A DNA stretch of 64,000 nt from Embleya scabrispora (GTDB lineage: Bacteria > Actinomycetota > Actinomycetes > Streptomycetales > Streptomycetaceae). The first letter of the stretch is position 1. Each line of letters begins with the position of its first letter. The notes under the pieces are model-generated. The model worked only from the letters and a program-made list of their open reading frames with translations, made no database searches and was not told the DNA's origin. Shown here in pieces: positions 50,583 through 59,208 of this stretch. Location: positions 744,001 through 808,000 of the forward strand of contig NZ_MWQN01000002.1 of assembly GCF_002024165.1 (NCBI RefSeq), in the 5' to 3' direction. Both the position numbers and the translations under genes were made by a program.

Positions 50583-51442
50583 GACAGCGTCTCGAAGTCG
50601 TCGTCGGTGAGCCGGATCCGGGCCGCCTCGGTGTTCTCCTCCAGGTGGGCCACGCTGGAGGTGCCGGGGATCGGGAGCATCACCGGCGAGCGACGCAGCA
50701 GCCAGGCCAGCGCCAGTTGTGCGGGGGCCGCGCCCCGTTCCTTCGCGAGGGTGTCCAACGGGCCGCCCGGCCGCGCGAGTTGCCCGGTGGCGATGGGGAA
50801 CCACGGGATGAAGGCGATGCCCTCCGCCGTGGCGTAGTCGAGTACGGCCTCGGCCTTGCGGTTGACCAGGTTGTACAGGTTCTGCACGGAGACGATCTCG
50901 ACGATCTCGCGTGCCTCGCGCAGCTGCTCGACGGTGACCTCGGACAGGCCGATGTGCCGGATCTTGCCCTCCTCGCGCAGCCGGGCCAGCTCGCCCAGTT
51001 GGTCCGCGAGCGGGACCTGCGGGTCGATCCGGTGCAGCTGGTAGAGGTCGATCCGCTCCAGGCCCAGGTGACGCAGGCTCAGTTCGGTCTGCTGGCGCAG
51101 GTATTCGGGGCGGCCCAACTCGTGCCACTCGCCCGGGCCGGTGCGGGCGAAGCCGCCCTTGGTGGCGATCACCACGTCGTCGGCGTACGGGTGCAGGGCC
51201 TCGCGGATCAGTTGTTCGCTGACGAACGGGCCGTAGGAGTCGGCGGTGTCGATGAGGTTGACCCCCAGTTCGACGGCGCGTCGCAACACCCGGATCGCCT
51301 CCGGACGGTCCTTCGGCTCGCCCCAGACACCGGTCCCGGTGAGCTGCATGGCTCCGAATCCGAGCCGATGCACCGGCAGGTCGCCGCCGATCGGGAAGAC
51401 ACCGGACGCCTGGGCGGGGCCGGACGCGGACGAGACGGTCAT
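50567..51442 (-). CDS. Aldo/keto reductase
   Basis: A 291-residue NADPH-dependent AKR barrel. The catalytic set is visible: Asp in [14 protein letters not shown] with Tyr four residues on (about residues 66-79), Lys in VVIATKGGF (about 96-104) and His in LYQLHRID (about 135-142). The C-terminal NADP-binding [21 protein letters not shown] is typical. The substrate is unknown; it lies between two sugar operons but on the opposite strand. ATG 51442 has GGAG upstream; the longer frame to 51505 has no ribosome site. Its last codons are duplicated downstream. Confidence 0.85.
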   Translation of the reverse strand: MTVSSASGPAQASGVFPIGGDLPVHRLGFGAMQLTGTGVWGEPKDRPEAIRVLRRAVELGVNLIDTADSYGPFVSEQLIREALHPYADDVVIATKGGFARTGPGEWHELGRPEYLRQQTELSLRHLGLERIDLYQLHRIDPQVPLADQLGELARLREEGKIRHIGLSEVTVEQLREAREIVEIVSVQNLYNLVNRKAEAVLDYATAEGIAFIPWFPIATGQLARPGGPLDTLAKERGAAPAQLALAWLLRRSPVMLPIPGTSSVAHLEENTEAARIRLTDDDFETLSAIGL

Positions 51443-51693
51443 GGGTTCTCCGAAGGGGTCGGGCGGCCCGACGGGCCGGACGGCGCGGACGAGGTCGAAG
51501 CCCATTCTGCCCCCACGGACCCCCCGGACGGCGATGACCTGCGCTCACGGCTGCCCGGTCGCGGCTTCGATGTCCATTCACGAGGTGACCAAGTCGGGGC
51601 ACGCACTTGTACACAACGACACATTCGCCCCGGGCCGGCGCTGCCTAGTGTGTGGCACTCGTCGAGGTCCCGGATCCACGGATGGAGCGATTC

Positions 51694-52974
51694 ATGGTCT
51701 GGCTGGTACAGGACTATCGCGAGGAGGACCTCGCGGCGGTGGTGCACCTGATCGACACCACGACCGGGCTCGGCCAGGAGTCGGTGTTCTCGTTGTCGGA
51801 GTGCATCCACGCGCTGGCCTCACGTCAGCCGGCGGTGGTCGCCCGGCGCGACGGCGCGGTGGTCGGCGCGGCGCTGGCCACGGTGTCCGAGGGACGGGCC
51901 TGGGTGATGCGGATCGCCATCTCGCCCGGCGCGCGCGGCCTGGGCTTGACCAGCACGCTGCTGCTCGCCCTGGAGCGCCGACTGGTCGAGGAGCGGGTGC
52001 GGCGGATCGCGTACGTGCTGCCGGAGGAGGACTCGCGCGAGTTGGGCCTGCGCAACGCCGGTTACGAACGACGGCCCGCGGTGGCCTACTTCGAGAAGGT
52101 CGAGCCCGTCGACGACCACGCCGCGGAGACCCTGGACCGGCTCGGCGGGCGCATGTTGCCGGGCGATCTGTGGTCGAAGGTGGCCGGCATGGAGGTGGAG
52201 AAGAACCTGATCGAGCGGCGTGTGGTGCTCCCGCTCGCCGATCCGGGGCGGGCGCTGCGACACGGGGTCGAACCGCCGCGCGCCATCGCGCTGTTCGGGC
52301 CGCCGGGGACCGGCAAGACCACGTTCGCCCGGGCCATCGCCTCCCGGCTCGGCTGGCCGTTCGTGGAACTGCTGCCCTCACGCCTGGCCGACGGCGGCAA
52401 CCTCGCCGCGGCGCTGCGCGAGGCGTTCGGGCGGCTGGCCCGACTGGAGCGGATCGTGGTGTTCATCGACGAGGTCGAGGAGATCGCGCCGATCCGGCAC
52501 GCCCGACCCGGCGCCGGACACGCGGTGACCAACGAACTGCTCAAGCTGATCCCGGCGTTTCGCGAACACGGTGATCGGCTCCTGGTCTGCGCGACCAACT
52601 CGGTGCGCTCGCTCGACCCGGCGTTCCTGCGGCCCGGCCGGTTCGACTACATCATCCCGGTGGGCACTCCGGACGCGGACGCCCGCCGGGCGATGTGGGC
52701 CCACCACGCCTCGGCCCGACCGGATGTGGACCTGGACGCACTGGTGGCGGCGAGTGACCTGCTCACCCCGGCCGACATCGGGCACGCGGCGCGGATCGCC
52801 GCCCAGGCGTCGTTCGAGCGCGACCTGTTCGACGGCGACGACACCGTCGGCGCGGACGGCCCGGGCGCGCAGACCCGCGACTACCTGGACGCACTCGCCC
52901 AGTCCCGCCCCACGGTGACCGCGAGCATGGTCGAACTCTTCGAGGAGGACATCACCACCCACGCGCGCGTGTGA
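51694..52974 (+). CDS. GNAT acetyltransferase-AAA+ ATPase fusion
   Basis: A 426-residue two-domain protein. The N-terminal GNAT fold (about residues 1-140) has the acetyl-CoA loop region VMRIAISPGARGLGLTSTLL, where the usual Q/R-x-x-G-x-G/A appears as G-A-R-G-L-G. The C-terminal AAA+ module has Walker A GPPGTGKTTFARA (about 199-211), Walker B VVFIDEVEEI (about 254-263), sensor-1 CATNSVRSLDPAFLRPGRFD with the arginine-finger region, and a helical lid. It resembles cell-division/proteasomal-type AAA modules. ATG 51694 has GGAG 6 nt upstream; ATG 51682 is possible. A TAGTGT -10 box is at 51646-51651. Confidence 0.75.
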   Translation: MVWLVQDYREEDLAAVVHLIDTTTGLGQESVFSLSECIHALASRQPAVVARRDGAVVGAALATVSEGRAWVMRIAISPGARGLGLTSTLLLALERRLVEERVRRIAYVLPEEDSRELGLRNAGYERRPAVAYFEKVEPVDDHAAETLDRLGGRMLPGDLWSKVAGMEVEKNLIERRVVLPLADPGRALRHGVEPPRAIALFGPPGTGKTTFARAIASRLGWPFVELLPSRLADGGNLAAALREAFGRLARLERIVVFIDEVEEIAPIRHARPGAGHAVTNELLKLIPAFREHGDRLLVCATNSVRSLDPAFLRPGRFDYIIPVGTPDADARRAMWAHHASARPDVDLDALVAASDLLTPADIGHAARIAAQASFERDLFDGDDTVGADGPGAQTRDYLDALAQSRPTVTASMVELFEEDITTHARV

Positions 52975-53088
52975 CCCCAGCGGCACCAACCCCCGCCGCC
53001 GCCCGCTCGTGGACACGAACGGGCGGCGGCGCGCCGTGTGCCGGCGCGTCGGAGAACGAGGGTCGTCGCGGACCACGCCCAGGATGGC

Positions 53089-53143
53089 TTGACGTGCTAT
53101 CGGTGGTGGACGTACGTTCGCTTCCAGCGATTGAAACGTTTCA
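53089..53143 (+). promoter_or_regulatory. Rhamnose operon promoter and LacI-family operator
   Basis: TTGACG (53089-53094) and TACGTT (53113-53118) are 18 bp apart. The perfect 12-bp palindrome TGAAACGTTTCA lies at 53132-53143, just after the predicted start and 21 nt before the rhaI ATG. The core GAAACGTTTC is typical of LacI-family operators, and a LacI-type gene ends this operon. Confidence 0.75.
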
Positions 53144-53164
53144 TTTTTGACTGTCGGGAGCCCC

Positions 53165-54331
53165 ATGCAGGACATCGAGGCGGTGCGGGCAGCCCTGCGC
53201 GCCCAGCGGATCGAGACGCCCTCGTGGGCCTACGGCAATTCCGGTACGCGCTTCAAGGTGTTCGCCCAGGAGGGCGTCCCGCGCGATCCGTACGAGAAGA
53301 TCGCGGACGCGGCCCGGGTGCACGCCCTCACCGGAGTGGCGCCGCTCGTGTCCCTGCACATCCCCTGGGACCGGGTCGACGACTACGCGCACCTGGCCGC
53401 CCACGCCCGCGACTACGGGGTGCGGATCGGCGCGATCAACGCCAACGTGTTCCAGGACGACGCCTACCGCCTGGGCAGCGTGACCAACCCCGACGCCCGC
53501 GTGCGCCGCAAGGCCGTGCACCACCTGCTCGCCTGTGTGGACGTGCTGGACGCCACCGGATCGCGCGACCTCAAGCTCTGGTTCGCCGACGGTACCAACT
53601 ACCCGGGCCAGGGCGACATCGCCACCCGGCAGGCGTACCTCGCCGAGGCGCTGGCCGAGGTGTACGCGCGCCTCTCCGCCGACCAGCGCATCCTGCTCGA
53701 ATACAAGCTCTTCGAACCCGCCTTCTACATGACCGACGTCCCGGACTGGGGCACCGCCTACGCGCACTGCCTCGAACTCGGGCCCCAGGCCGTGGTCTGC
53801 GTGGACACCGGGCACCACGCGCCCGGCACCAACATCGAGTTCATCGTCGCGTTCCTGCTGAGTCGGGGCCGGCTCGGCGCGTTCGACTTCAACTCGCGCT
53901 TCTACGCCGACGACGACCTGATGGTGGGCGCCGCCGACCCGTTCCAGCTCTTCCGGATCATGCACGAAGTGGTGCGCGGCGGCGGCCTCGACCCGGCGGC
54001 GGGGGTGAACTTCATGCTCGACCAGTGCCACAACATCGAGCCGAAGATCCCCGCCCAGATCCGCTCGGTCGCCAACGTCCAGGAAGCCACCGCCAAGGCA
54101 CTGCTCGTGGACGCCGAGGAGTTGGCCGCCGCCCAGCAGGCGGGCGACGTACTGGCCGCCAACGCGGTGCTGATGGACGCCTACGCCACCGATGTCCGGC
54201 CGCTGCTCCGGGAGTTGCGCGAGGAGCAGGGCCTCGCGCCCGACCCGGTGGCCGCCTACCACGCCTCCGGCTACGCGGAGCGCATCCGTGCCGAGCGCGT
54301 CGGCGGCACACAGGCCGGCTGGGGCGCCTGA
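53165..54331 (+). CDS. rhaI: L-rhamnose isomerase (RhaI type)
   Basis: A 388-residue xylose-isomerase-like TIM barrel that converts L-rhamnose to L-rhamnulose. It matches the Pseudomonas/actinobacterial RhaI group rather than E. coli RhaA: SLHIPWDRVDDY, LKLWFADGTNYPGQGD (about residues 137-152), ILLEYKLFEPAFY (metal Glu, about 177-189), CVDTGHHAPGTNIEF (about 219-233) and GAFDFNSRFYADDDL (metal Asp set). ATG 53165 has GGGAG upstream. It is the first gene of the rhamnose operon. Confidence 0.9.
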   Translation: MQDIEAVRAALRAQRIETPSWAYGNSGTRFKVFAQEGVPRDPYEKIADAARVHALTGVAPLVSLHIPWDRVDDYAHLAAHARDYGVRIGAINANVFQDDAYRLGSVTNPDARVRRKAVHHLLACVDVLDATGSRDLKLWFADGTNYPGQGDIATRQAYLAEALAEVYARLSADQRILLEYKLFEPAFYMTDVPDWGTAYAHCLELGPQAVVCVDTGHHAPGTNIEFIVAFLLSRGRLGAFDFNSRFYADDDLMVGAADPFQLFRIMHEVVRGGGLDPAAGVNFMLDQCHNIEPKIPAQIRSVANVQEATAKALLVDAEELAAAQQAGDVLAANAVLMDAYATDVRPLLRELREEQGLAPDPVAAYHASGYAERIRAERVGGTQAGWGA

Positions 54332-54468
54332 CCCCCTCGGAGCCCGCCGACCCGCCCGCTCGGCAGTCCGGTCCAGCCAGTCCCCGCCCACCCCGCCGTC
54401 ACCCCCGCTCTGTCTCGACCCTGTCAGGCCCCGCCCCCGACCCCCCCCAGGCACGAGGAGACCCGCCG

Positions 54469-56511
54469 ATGTCCGGCACCCCACCCGAGGTCGAGCACCT
54501 GCTCCGTCGCTCGCACGCGCTCGGCGCGGATCCGCGCAACACCAACTACGCCGGGGGCAACACCTCAGCCAAGGGCGTCGGCACCGATCCGGTCACCGGC
54601 GCCCCGGTGGACCTGCTCTGGGTCAAGGGCTCCGGCGGCGACCTGGGCACACTCACCGAGGACGGGCTCGCGGTGTTGCGCCTGGATCGGCTGCGCGCCT
54701 TGGCGGGGGTGTACCCGGGAGACGACCGCGAGGACGAGATGGTCGCCGCGTTCGACTTCTGCGGGCACGGCCGGGGCGGCGCCGCGCCGTCCATCGACAC
54801 CGCGATGCACGGCCTGCTCGACGCCGCGCACGTGGACCACCTGCACCCCGACTCGGGCATCGCGCTCGCCACCTCCGCCGACGGCGAGAAGCTGACCGCC
54901 GAGTGCTTCGGCGACACCGTGCCCTGGGTGCCGTGGCGCCGTCCCGGCTTTCGGCTCGGCCTGGACATCGCGGCGATCCGGGCGGCGAACCCGCAGGCGA
55001 TCGGGTGCGTCCTCGGCGGGCACGGGATCACCGCGTGGGGGCGCACCAGCGCCGAGTGCGAGCGCAATTCGCTGCACATCATCCGCACCGCCGAGGAGTT
55101 CATCGCGGCCCGATTCGACCCCGCCCGCCACCCGTTCGGGGAGCCGATCGCCGAACCGCTGCCCGAACCCGAACGCCGGGCCAGAGCCGCCGCGTTGGCC
55201 CCACTGCTGCGCGGCCTGGCCTCGACCGACGGCGCCCGGGTCGGGCATTTCACCGACGCGGCACCGGTGTTGGAGTTCCTGTCCCGCCGCGAGCACCCCC
55301 GCCTCGCCGCACTCGGCACCTCGTGCCCGGACCACTTCCTGCGCACCAAGGTCCGCCCGCTGGTCCTGGACCTGCCGGCCGACGCGCCGCTCGACGCGGT
55401 CGCGGCCCGTTTGCGCGAACTGCACGCCGACTATCGGGCCGACTACGCCGCCTACTACGCGCGCCACGCCGAATCCGACTCGCCGGCCATGCGCGGCGCC
55501 GACCCGGCGATCGTCCTGGTGCCCGGCGTGGGCATGTTCTCGTTCGGCGCGGACAAGCGCACCGCCCGGGTGGCGGGCGAGTTCTACCTCAACGCGATCA
55601 ACGTGATGCGCGGCGCCGAGACCGTCTCCACCTACGCGCCGATCGACGAGCGGGAGAAGTTCCGGATCGAGTACTGGGCCCTCGAAGAGGCCAAGTTGGC
55701 CCGCCTGCCCCGGCCGCGCCCGCTGGCCGCCCGGGTGGCCCTGGTCACCGGCGCCGGTTCGGGCATCGGGCGGGCCATCGCGGAACGCCTGGTCGCGGAG
55801 GGCGCGTGCGTGGTGGTCGCGGACCGGGACGCGGCGAGCGCGACGGCGGTGGCCGCCTCCCTCGGCGGCGCGGACCGGGCCGTGCCGGTGACCGTGGACG
55901 TCACCTCCGAGGCGGGCGTGACGGCCGCGTTCGCCGCCGCCGCGCTGGCGTTCGGCGGCGTGGACCTGGTGGTCAACAACGCCGGACTGTCCATCTCCAA
56001 GCCGCTGTTGGAAACCACGGCACAGGACTGGGACGTGCAGCACGACGTGATGGCTCGCGGCTCGTTCCTGGTCGCGCGCGAGGCGGCCCGGACCATGATC
56101 GAGCAGGGCCTGGGCGGCGACATCGTCTACATCGTCTCCAAGAACGGCGTCTTCGCCGGCCCGAACAACATCGCCTACGGCGCCACCAAGGCCGATCAGG
56201 CCCACCAGGTCCGGCTGTTGGCGGCCGAACTCGGCCCGCACGGGATCCGGGTCAACGGCGTCAACCCCGACGGCGTGGTGCGCGGATCCGGCATCTTCGC
56301 GGCCGGATGGGGCGCGCAGCGGGCCGCCGTGTACGGGGTCGAGGAGGAGAAGTTGGGCGAGTACTACGCGCAACGCACCCTGCTCAAGCGGGAGGTGTTG
56401 CCCGAGCACGTGGCCAACGCGGTGTTCGCGCTGACCGCCGGCGACCTGGCGCACACCACGGGCCTGCACATCCCCGTCGACGCGGGCGTCGCCGCGGCGT
56501 TCCTGCGATGA
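54469..56511 (+). CDS. rhaD: Bifunctional rhamnulose-1-phosphate aldolase/lactaldehyde dehydrogenase-type SDR
   Basis: A 680-residue fusion. The N-terminal class II aldolase (about residues 1-410) has NTNYAGGNTSAKG, the zinc ligands in HVDHLHPDSG, and VLGGHGITAWG. The C-terminal SDR (about 420-680) has VTGAGSGIGRAIAERL, NNAGL and AYGATKADQ (Tyr and Lys). This fusion (RhaEW/YuxG-like) is the normal actinobacterial and Bacillus form: it splits L-rhamnulose-1-P to DHAP and L-lactaldehyde and oxidises the lactaldehyde to L-lactate. GAGGAG lies 8 nt before ATG 54469. Its stop overlaps the kinase ATG. Confidence 0.9.
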   Translation: MSGTPPEVEHLLRRSHALGADPRNTNYAGGNTSAKGVGTDPVTGAPVDLLWVKGSGGDLGTLTEDGLAVLRLDRLRALAGVYPGDDREDEMVAAFDFCGHGRGGAAPSIDTAMHGLLDAAHVDHLHPDSGIALATSADGEKLTAECFGDTVPWVPWRRPGFRLGLDIAAIRAANPQAIGCVLGGHGITAWGRTSAECERNSLHIIRTAEEFIAARFDPARHPFGEPIAEPLPEPERRARAAALAPLLRGLASTDGARVGHFTDAAPVLEFLSRREHPRLAALGTSCPDHFLRTKVRPLVLDLPADAPLDAVAARLRELHADYRADYAAYYARHAESDSPAMRGADPAIVLVPGVGMFSFGADKRTARVAGEFYLNAINVMRGAETVSTYAPIDEREKFRIEYWALEEAKLARLPRPRPLAARVALVTGAGSGIGRAIAERLVAEGACVVVADRDAASATAVAASLGGADRAVPVTVDVTSEAGVTAAFAAAALAFGGVDLVVNNAGLSISKPLLETTAQDWDVQHDVMARGSFLVAREAARTMIEQGLGGDIVYIVSKNGVFAGPNNIAYGATKADQAHQVRLLAAELGPHGIRVNGVNPDGVVRGSGIFAAGWGAQRAAVYGVEEEKLGEYYAQRTLLKREVLPEHVANAVFALTAGDLAHTTGLHIPVDAGVAAAFLR

Positions 56512-58016
56512 ACACACGCAACCGACGGGGGAGTTCCCCGGACGTCTTCGCCGCCGTCGATCTCGGCGCCTCCAGCGGCCGGGTGCTGGCCGGGCGGGTG
56601 GGCCCCGAGATGTTGAGCGTCACCGAGGCGCACCGGTTCGTCAACCGCCCGGTGCGCGTCGGCGGCACGCTGTACTGGGACGTCCTGGCCCTGTACGGCG
56701 GCGTCCTGGACGGCCTGCGCGCCGCCGGCCGTACCGCGGGCACCCCGACGAGCATCGGAATCGACGCGTGGGCGGTCGACTTCGCCCTGCTCGACGCGAG
56801 CGGCACACTCCTCGGCAACCCGGTGCACTACCGCGACGAGCGCACCACCGGCATCCCCGAACGGGTACACGCCCGCGTATCCGCCGCTCGGCTGTACACC
56901 GTCACCGGAATCCAACACGCGAGCTTCACCACCATCCACCAACTCGTCGCGGCCGCCGACACCCCGCAGTTCGGGCCGGCCCGGCGGGCGCTGCTGATTC
57001 CGGACCTGATCTCGTACTGGCTCACCGGCGAGGCCGGCACCGAGCTGACCAACGCCTCCACCACCGGACTCCTCGACCCGGACACCCGGCGCTGGTCCAC
57101 CGGGATCATGGCCGAACTCGACCTCGACCCGGACCTGTTCGCCCCCCTGCGCGCACCCGGCGCGGCAGCCGGCATGCTCATCGACGACGTGACGGCGGAG
57201 ACCGGACTGCCCGCCGGGGTCCGGGTCACCGCCGTCGGCTCGCACGACACCGCCTCGGCCGTGGTCGCCGTCCCCGCCCACGACGAGCGCTTCGCCTACA
57301 TCTCCAGCGGGACCTGGTCCCTGGTCGGCGTCGAACTCGACGCGCCGGTGCGCACCGAGGAGAGCCGCCGGGCGAACTTCACCAACGAACTGGGCGTCGA
57401 CGGCACGGTGCGCTACCTGCGCAACGTGATGGGCCTGTGGCTGCTCCAGGAATGTATGCGGCACTGGGACCGGCTCGGCCGGCCGCAGTCGCTGGACCGG
57501 CTGCTCGACGACGCGGCGCGGGTGCCGCCGCTGCGCTTCGTCGTCGACGCGGGCGATCCCGTCTTCCTGCCGCCCGGCGACATGCCCGAGCGCATCGCCG
57601 CGGCCTGCCGCCGGGCGGGCGAGCCGGTCCCGGCCACGCCGGGGGAGACGGTGCGCTGCATCCTGGACAGCCTCGCGCTCGCCTACCGCCGGGCGGTACG
57701 GGACGCGCAACGCCTGTCCGGGCGCGCCGTCGACGTGGTGCACGTGGTCGGCGGCGGCGCGCTGAACACGCTGCTGTGCCAGGCGACCGCCGACGCGTGC
57801 GGCCTGCCGGTGGTGGCCGGCCCGACCGAGGCCGCGGCGCTGGGCAACCTGCTCGTCCAGGCCCGGACCGCCGGGGCCGTACCGGGCTCGCTCGCGGATC
57901 TGCGCACACTGGTCCGGACCACTCAGCCGCTGCGCCGCCACGAACCCCGCCCCGACGCGGGCGAGTGGGCCCGAGCCGCCGATCGCCTGCCGAAGCGCGC
58001 CGGATCGCCGGCCTGA
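56508..58016 (+). CDS. rhaB: Rhamnulokinase
   Basis: A 502-residue FGGY-family sugar kinase making L-rhamnulose-1-phosphate. Phosphate loop FAAVDLGASSGRVLAGRV (about residues 14-31), IGIDAWAVDFALLD (catalytic Asp region, about 83-96), AVGSHDTASAVVAVP (about 243-257), the adenosine-side ISSGTWSLVGVEL and VVGGGALNTLLCQATADA (about 412-429). Its ATG overlaps the aldolase stop (ATGA), so the genes are translationally coupled. Confidence 0.9.
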   Translation: MNTRNRRGSSPDVFAAVDLGASSGRVLAGRVGPEMLSVTEAHRFVNRPVRVGGTLYWDVLALYGGVLDGLRAAGRTAGTPTSIGIDAWAVDFALLDASGTLLGNPVHYRDERTTGIPERVHARVSAARLYTVTGIQHASFTTIHQLVAAADTPQFGPARRALLIPDLISYWLTGEAGTELTNASTTGLLDPDTRRWSTGIMAELDLDPDLFAPLRAPGAAAGMLIDDVTAETGLPAGVRVTAVGSHDTASAVVAVPAHDERFAYISSGTWSLVGVELDAPVRTEESRRANFTNELGVDGTVRYLRNVMGLWLLQECMRHWDRLGRPQSLDRLLDDAARVPPLRFVVDAGDPVFLPPGDMPERIAAACRRAGEPVPATPGETVRCILDSLALAYRRAVRDAQRLSGRAVDVVHVVGGGALNTLLCQATADACGLPVVAGPTEAAALGNLLVQARTAGAVPGSLADLRTLVRTTQPLRRHEPRPDAGEWARAADRLPKRAGSPA

Positions 58017-58125
58017 CGCCCCTGCCGATCGCGGTTCGGGGATCCGCCCCGGCACCGCATAGGCTGCCGGGGTCGGACCCGCCGGCCCGACCCCGGACCG
58101 GCCTGGAGAAGCGGATCGATCCCGG

Positions 58126-59151
58126 ATGACGACGTCGAGCATCAAAGAGGTGGCCCACCGGGCCGGAGTGTCGGTGGGTACGGTGTCCAACGTGCTCAAC
58201 CACCCCGAGCGGGTGGCCGAGTCCACCCGCAACCGGGTGCTCGAGGCGGTGGAACTGCTCGGCTTCGTGCGCAACGACTCGGCTCGCTCGCTGCGTTCGG
58301 GCGTGGTCAACACGGTCGGCCTGATCGTCCTCGACGTGGCCAACCCGTTCTTCACCGACGTCGCGCGCGGCGTCGAGGACGTCTGCAACGAGTCCGGTTC
58401 GGTGGTCATCCTGTGCAACTCGGACGACTCCGGAACCAAGCAGGAGCGATACCTGCGCGTGCTCCAGGAACAGCGGGTGCGCGGCGTGCTGGTCACCCCC
58501 GCGCGTGACGCGGAGCTGCCGGTGTCCGATCTGCGTGCCCGAGGCCTGGCGGTGGTGCTGCTCGATCGCGGCGGCGACCGCGCGGACCTGTGCTCGGTGG
58601 CGGTGGACGACGTGCTGGGCGGCCGGTTGGCCGCCGAGCACCTGGTGGCGGCCGGCCACCGCGCGTTCGCGTTCGTGTCCGGTCCGCTGTCCATCCGCCA
58701 GTGCGAGGACCGCCGCCGCGGCATGCGCGCCGCGCTGCGCGACGCGGGCCTGCGGCTCGGTACCTCCACCCGCGACGTCACGGTCCCCGCGATGAACGCG
58801 AGATCCGGCGCCGAGGCGGCCCGGCGTCTGCTCGACGCGGGCACCGTGCCCTCGGCGATCTTCTGCGCCAACGACCTGCTGGCCCTGGGCCTGATGCGCG
58901 AGTTGCTGCGCGCCGGCGTGCGGATCCCGCGGGACGTCGCGGTGGTGGGCTACGACGACATCGAGTTCGCCGCGGCCTCGGCGGTCCCGCTGACCTCGGT
59001 GGGCCGGCCCACCTACCGCCTCGGCCGCACCGCCGCCGAACTCCTCCTCGAAGAGAGCGAACACCCCGACACCCACACCCACCGCCAGGTGGTCTTCCGC
59101 CCCGAGCTGGTGATCCGCGAATCCACGAGCGACGGCGGCGAGGCCCGGTAG
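58126..59151 (+). CDS. LacI-family transcriptional regulator
   Basis: A 341-residue repressor with a textbook LacI HTH (SIKEVAHRAGVSVGTVSNVLNHPERV, about residues 4-29), the hinge-side LGFVRNDSARSLRSG, and a periplasmic-binding-protein-like effector domain with AIFCANDLLALGLMRELLRAG and VAVVGYDDIEFA. It ends the rhamnose run, 109 nt after the kinase, with a TAGGCT -10-like box at 58060-58065, so it may also be expressed alone. The operator is probably TGAAACGTTTCA at 53132, and the effector L-rhamnose or an intermediate; both are inferred. Confidence 0.88.
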   Translation: MTTSSIKEVAHRAGVSVGTVSNVLNHPERVAESTRNRVLEAVELLGFVRNDSARSLRSGVVNTVGLIVLDVANPFFTDVARGVEDVCNESGSVVILCNSDDSGTKQERYLRVLQEQRVRGVLVTPARDAELPVSDLRARGLAVVLLDRGGDRADLCSVAVDDVLGGRLAAEHLVAAGHRAFAFVSGPLSIRQCEDRRRGMRAALRDAGLRLGTSTRDVTVPAMNARSGAEAARRLLDAGTVPSAIFCANDLLALGLMRELLRAGVRIPRDVAVVGYDDIEFAAASAVPLTSVGRPTYRLGRTAAELLLEESEHPDTHTHRQVVFRPELVIRESTSDGGEAR

Positions 59152-59168
59152 GACCCCGCCGCCGCGGT

Positions 59169-59201
59169 CCGCCCGGCGCGCGTCGTGGGCGCGCCGGGCG
59201 G
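59169..59201. terminator. 13-bp bidirectional terminator
   Basis: A perfect 13-bp inverted repeat (59169-59181 with 59189-59201) with a 7-nt loop lies in the 57-nt gap between the convergent LacI and collagenase genes. Confidence 0.8.
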
Positions 59202-59208
59202 GGTTCGG

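Noticed and set aside
35001-59151. A secondary-metabolite biosynthetic cluster
   Set aside because: The region contains catabolic, transport and regulatory genes only; there is no synthase, NRPS, PKS, terpene cyclase or RiPP precursor.
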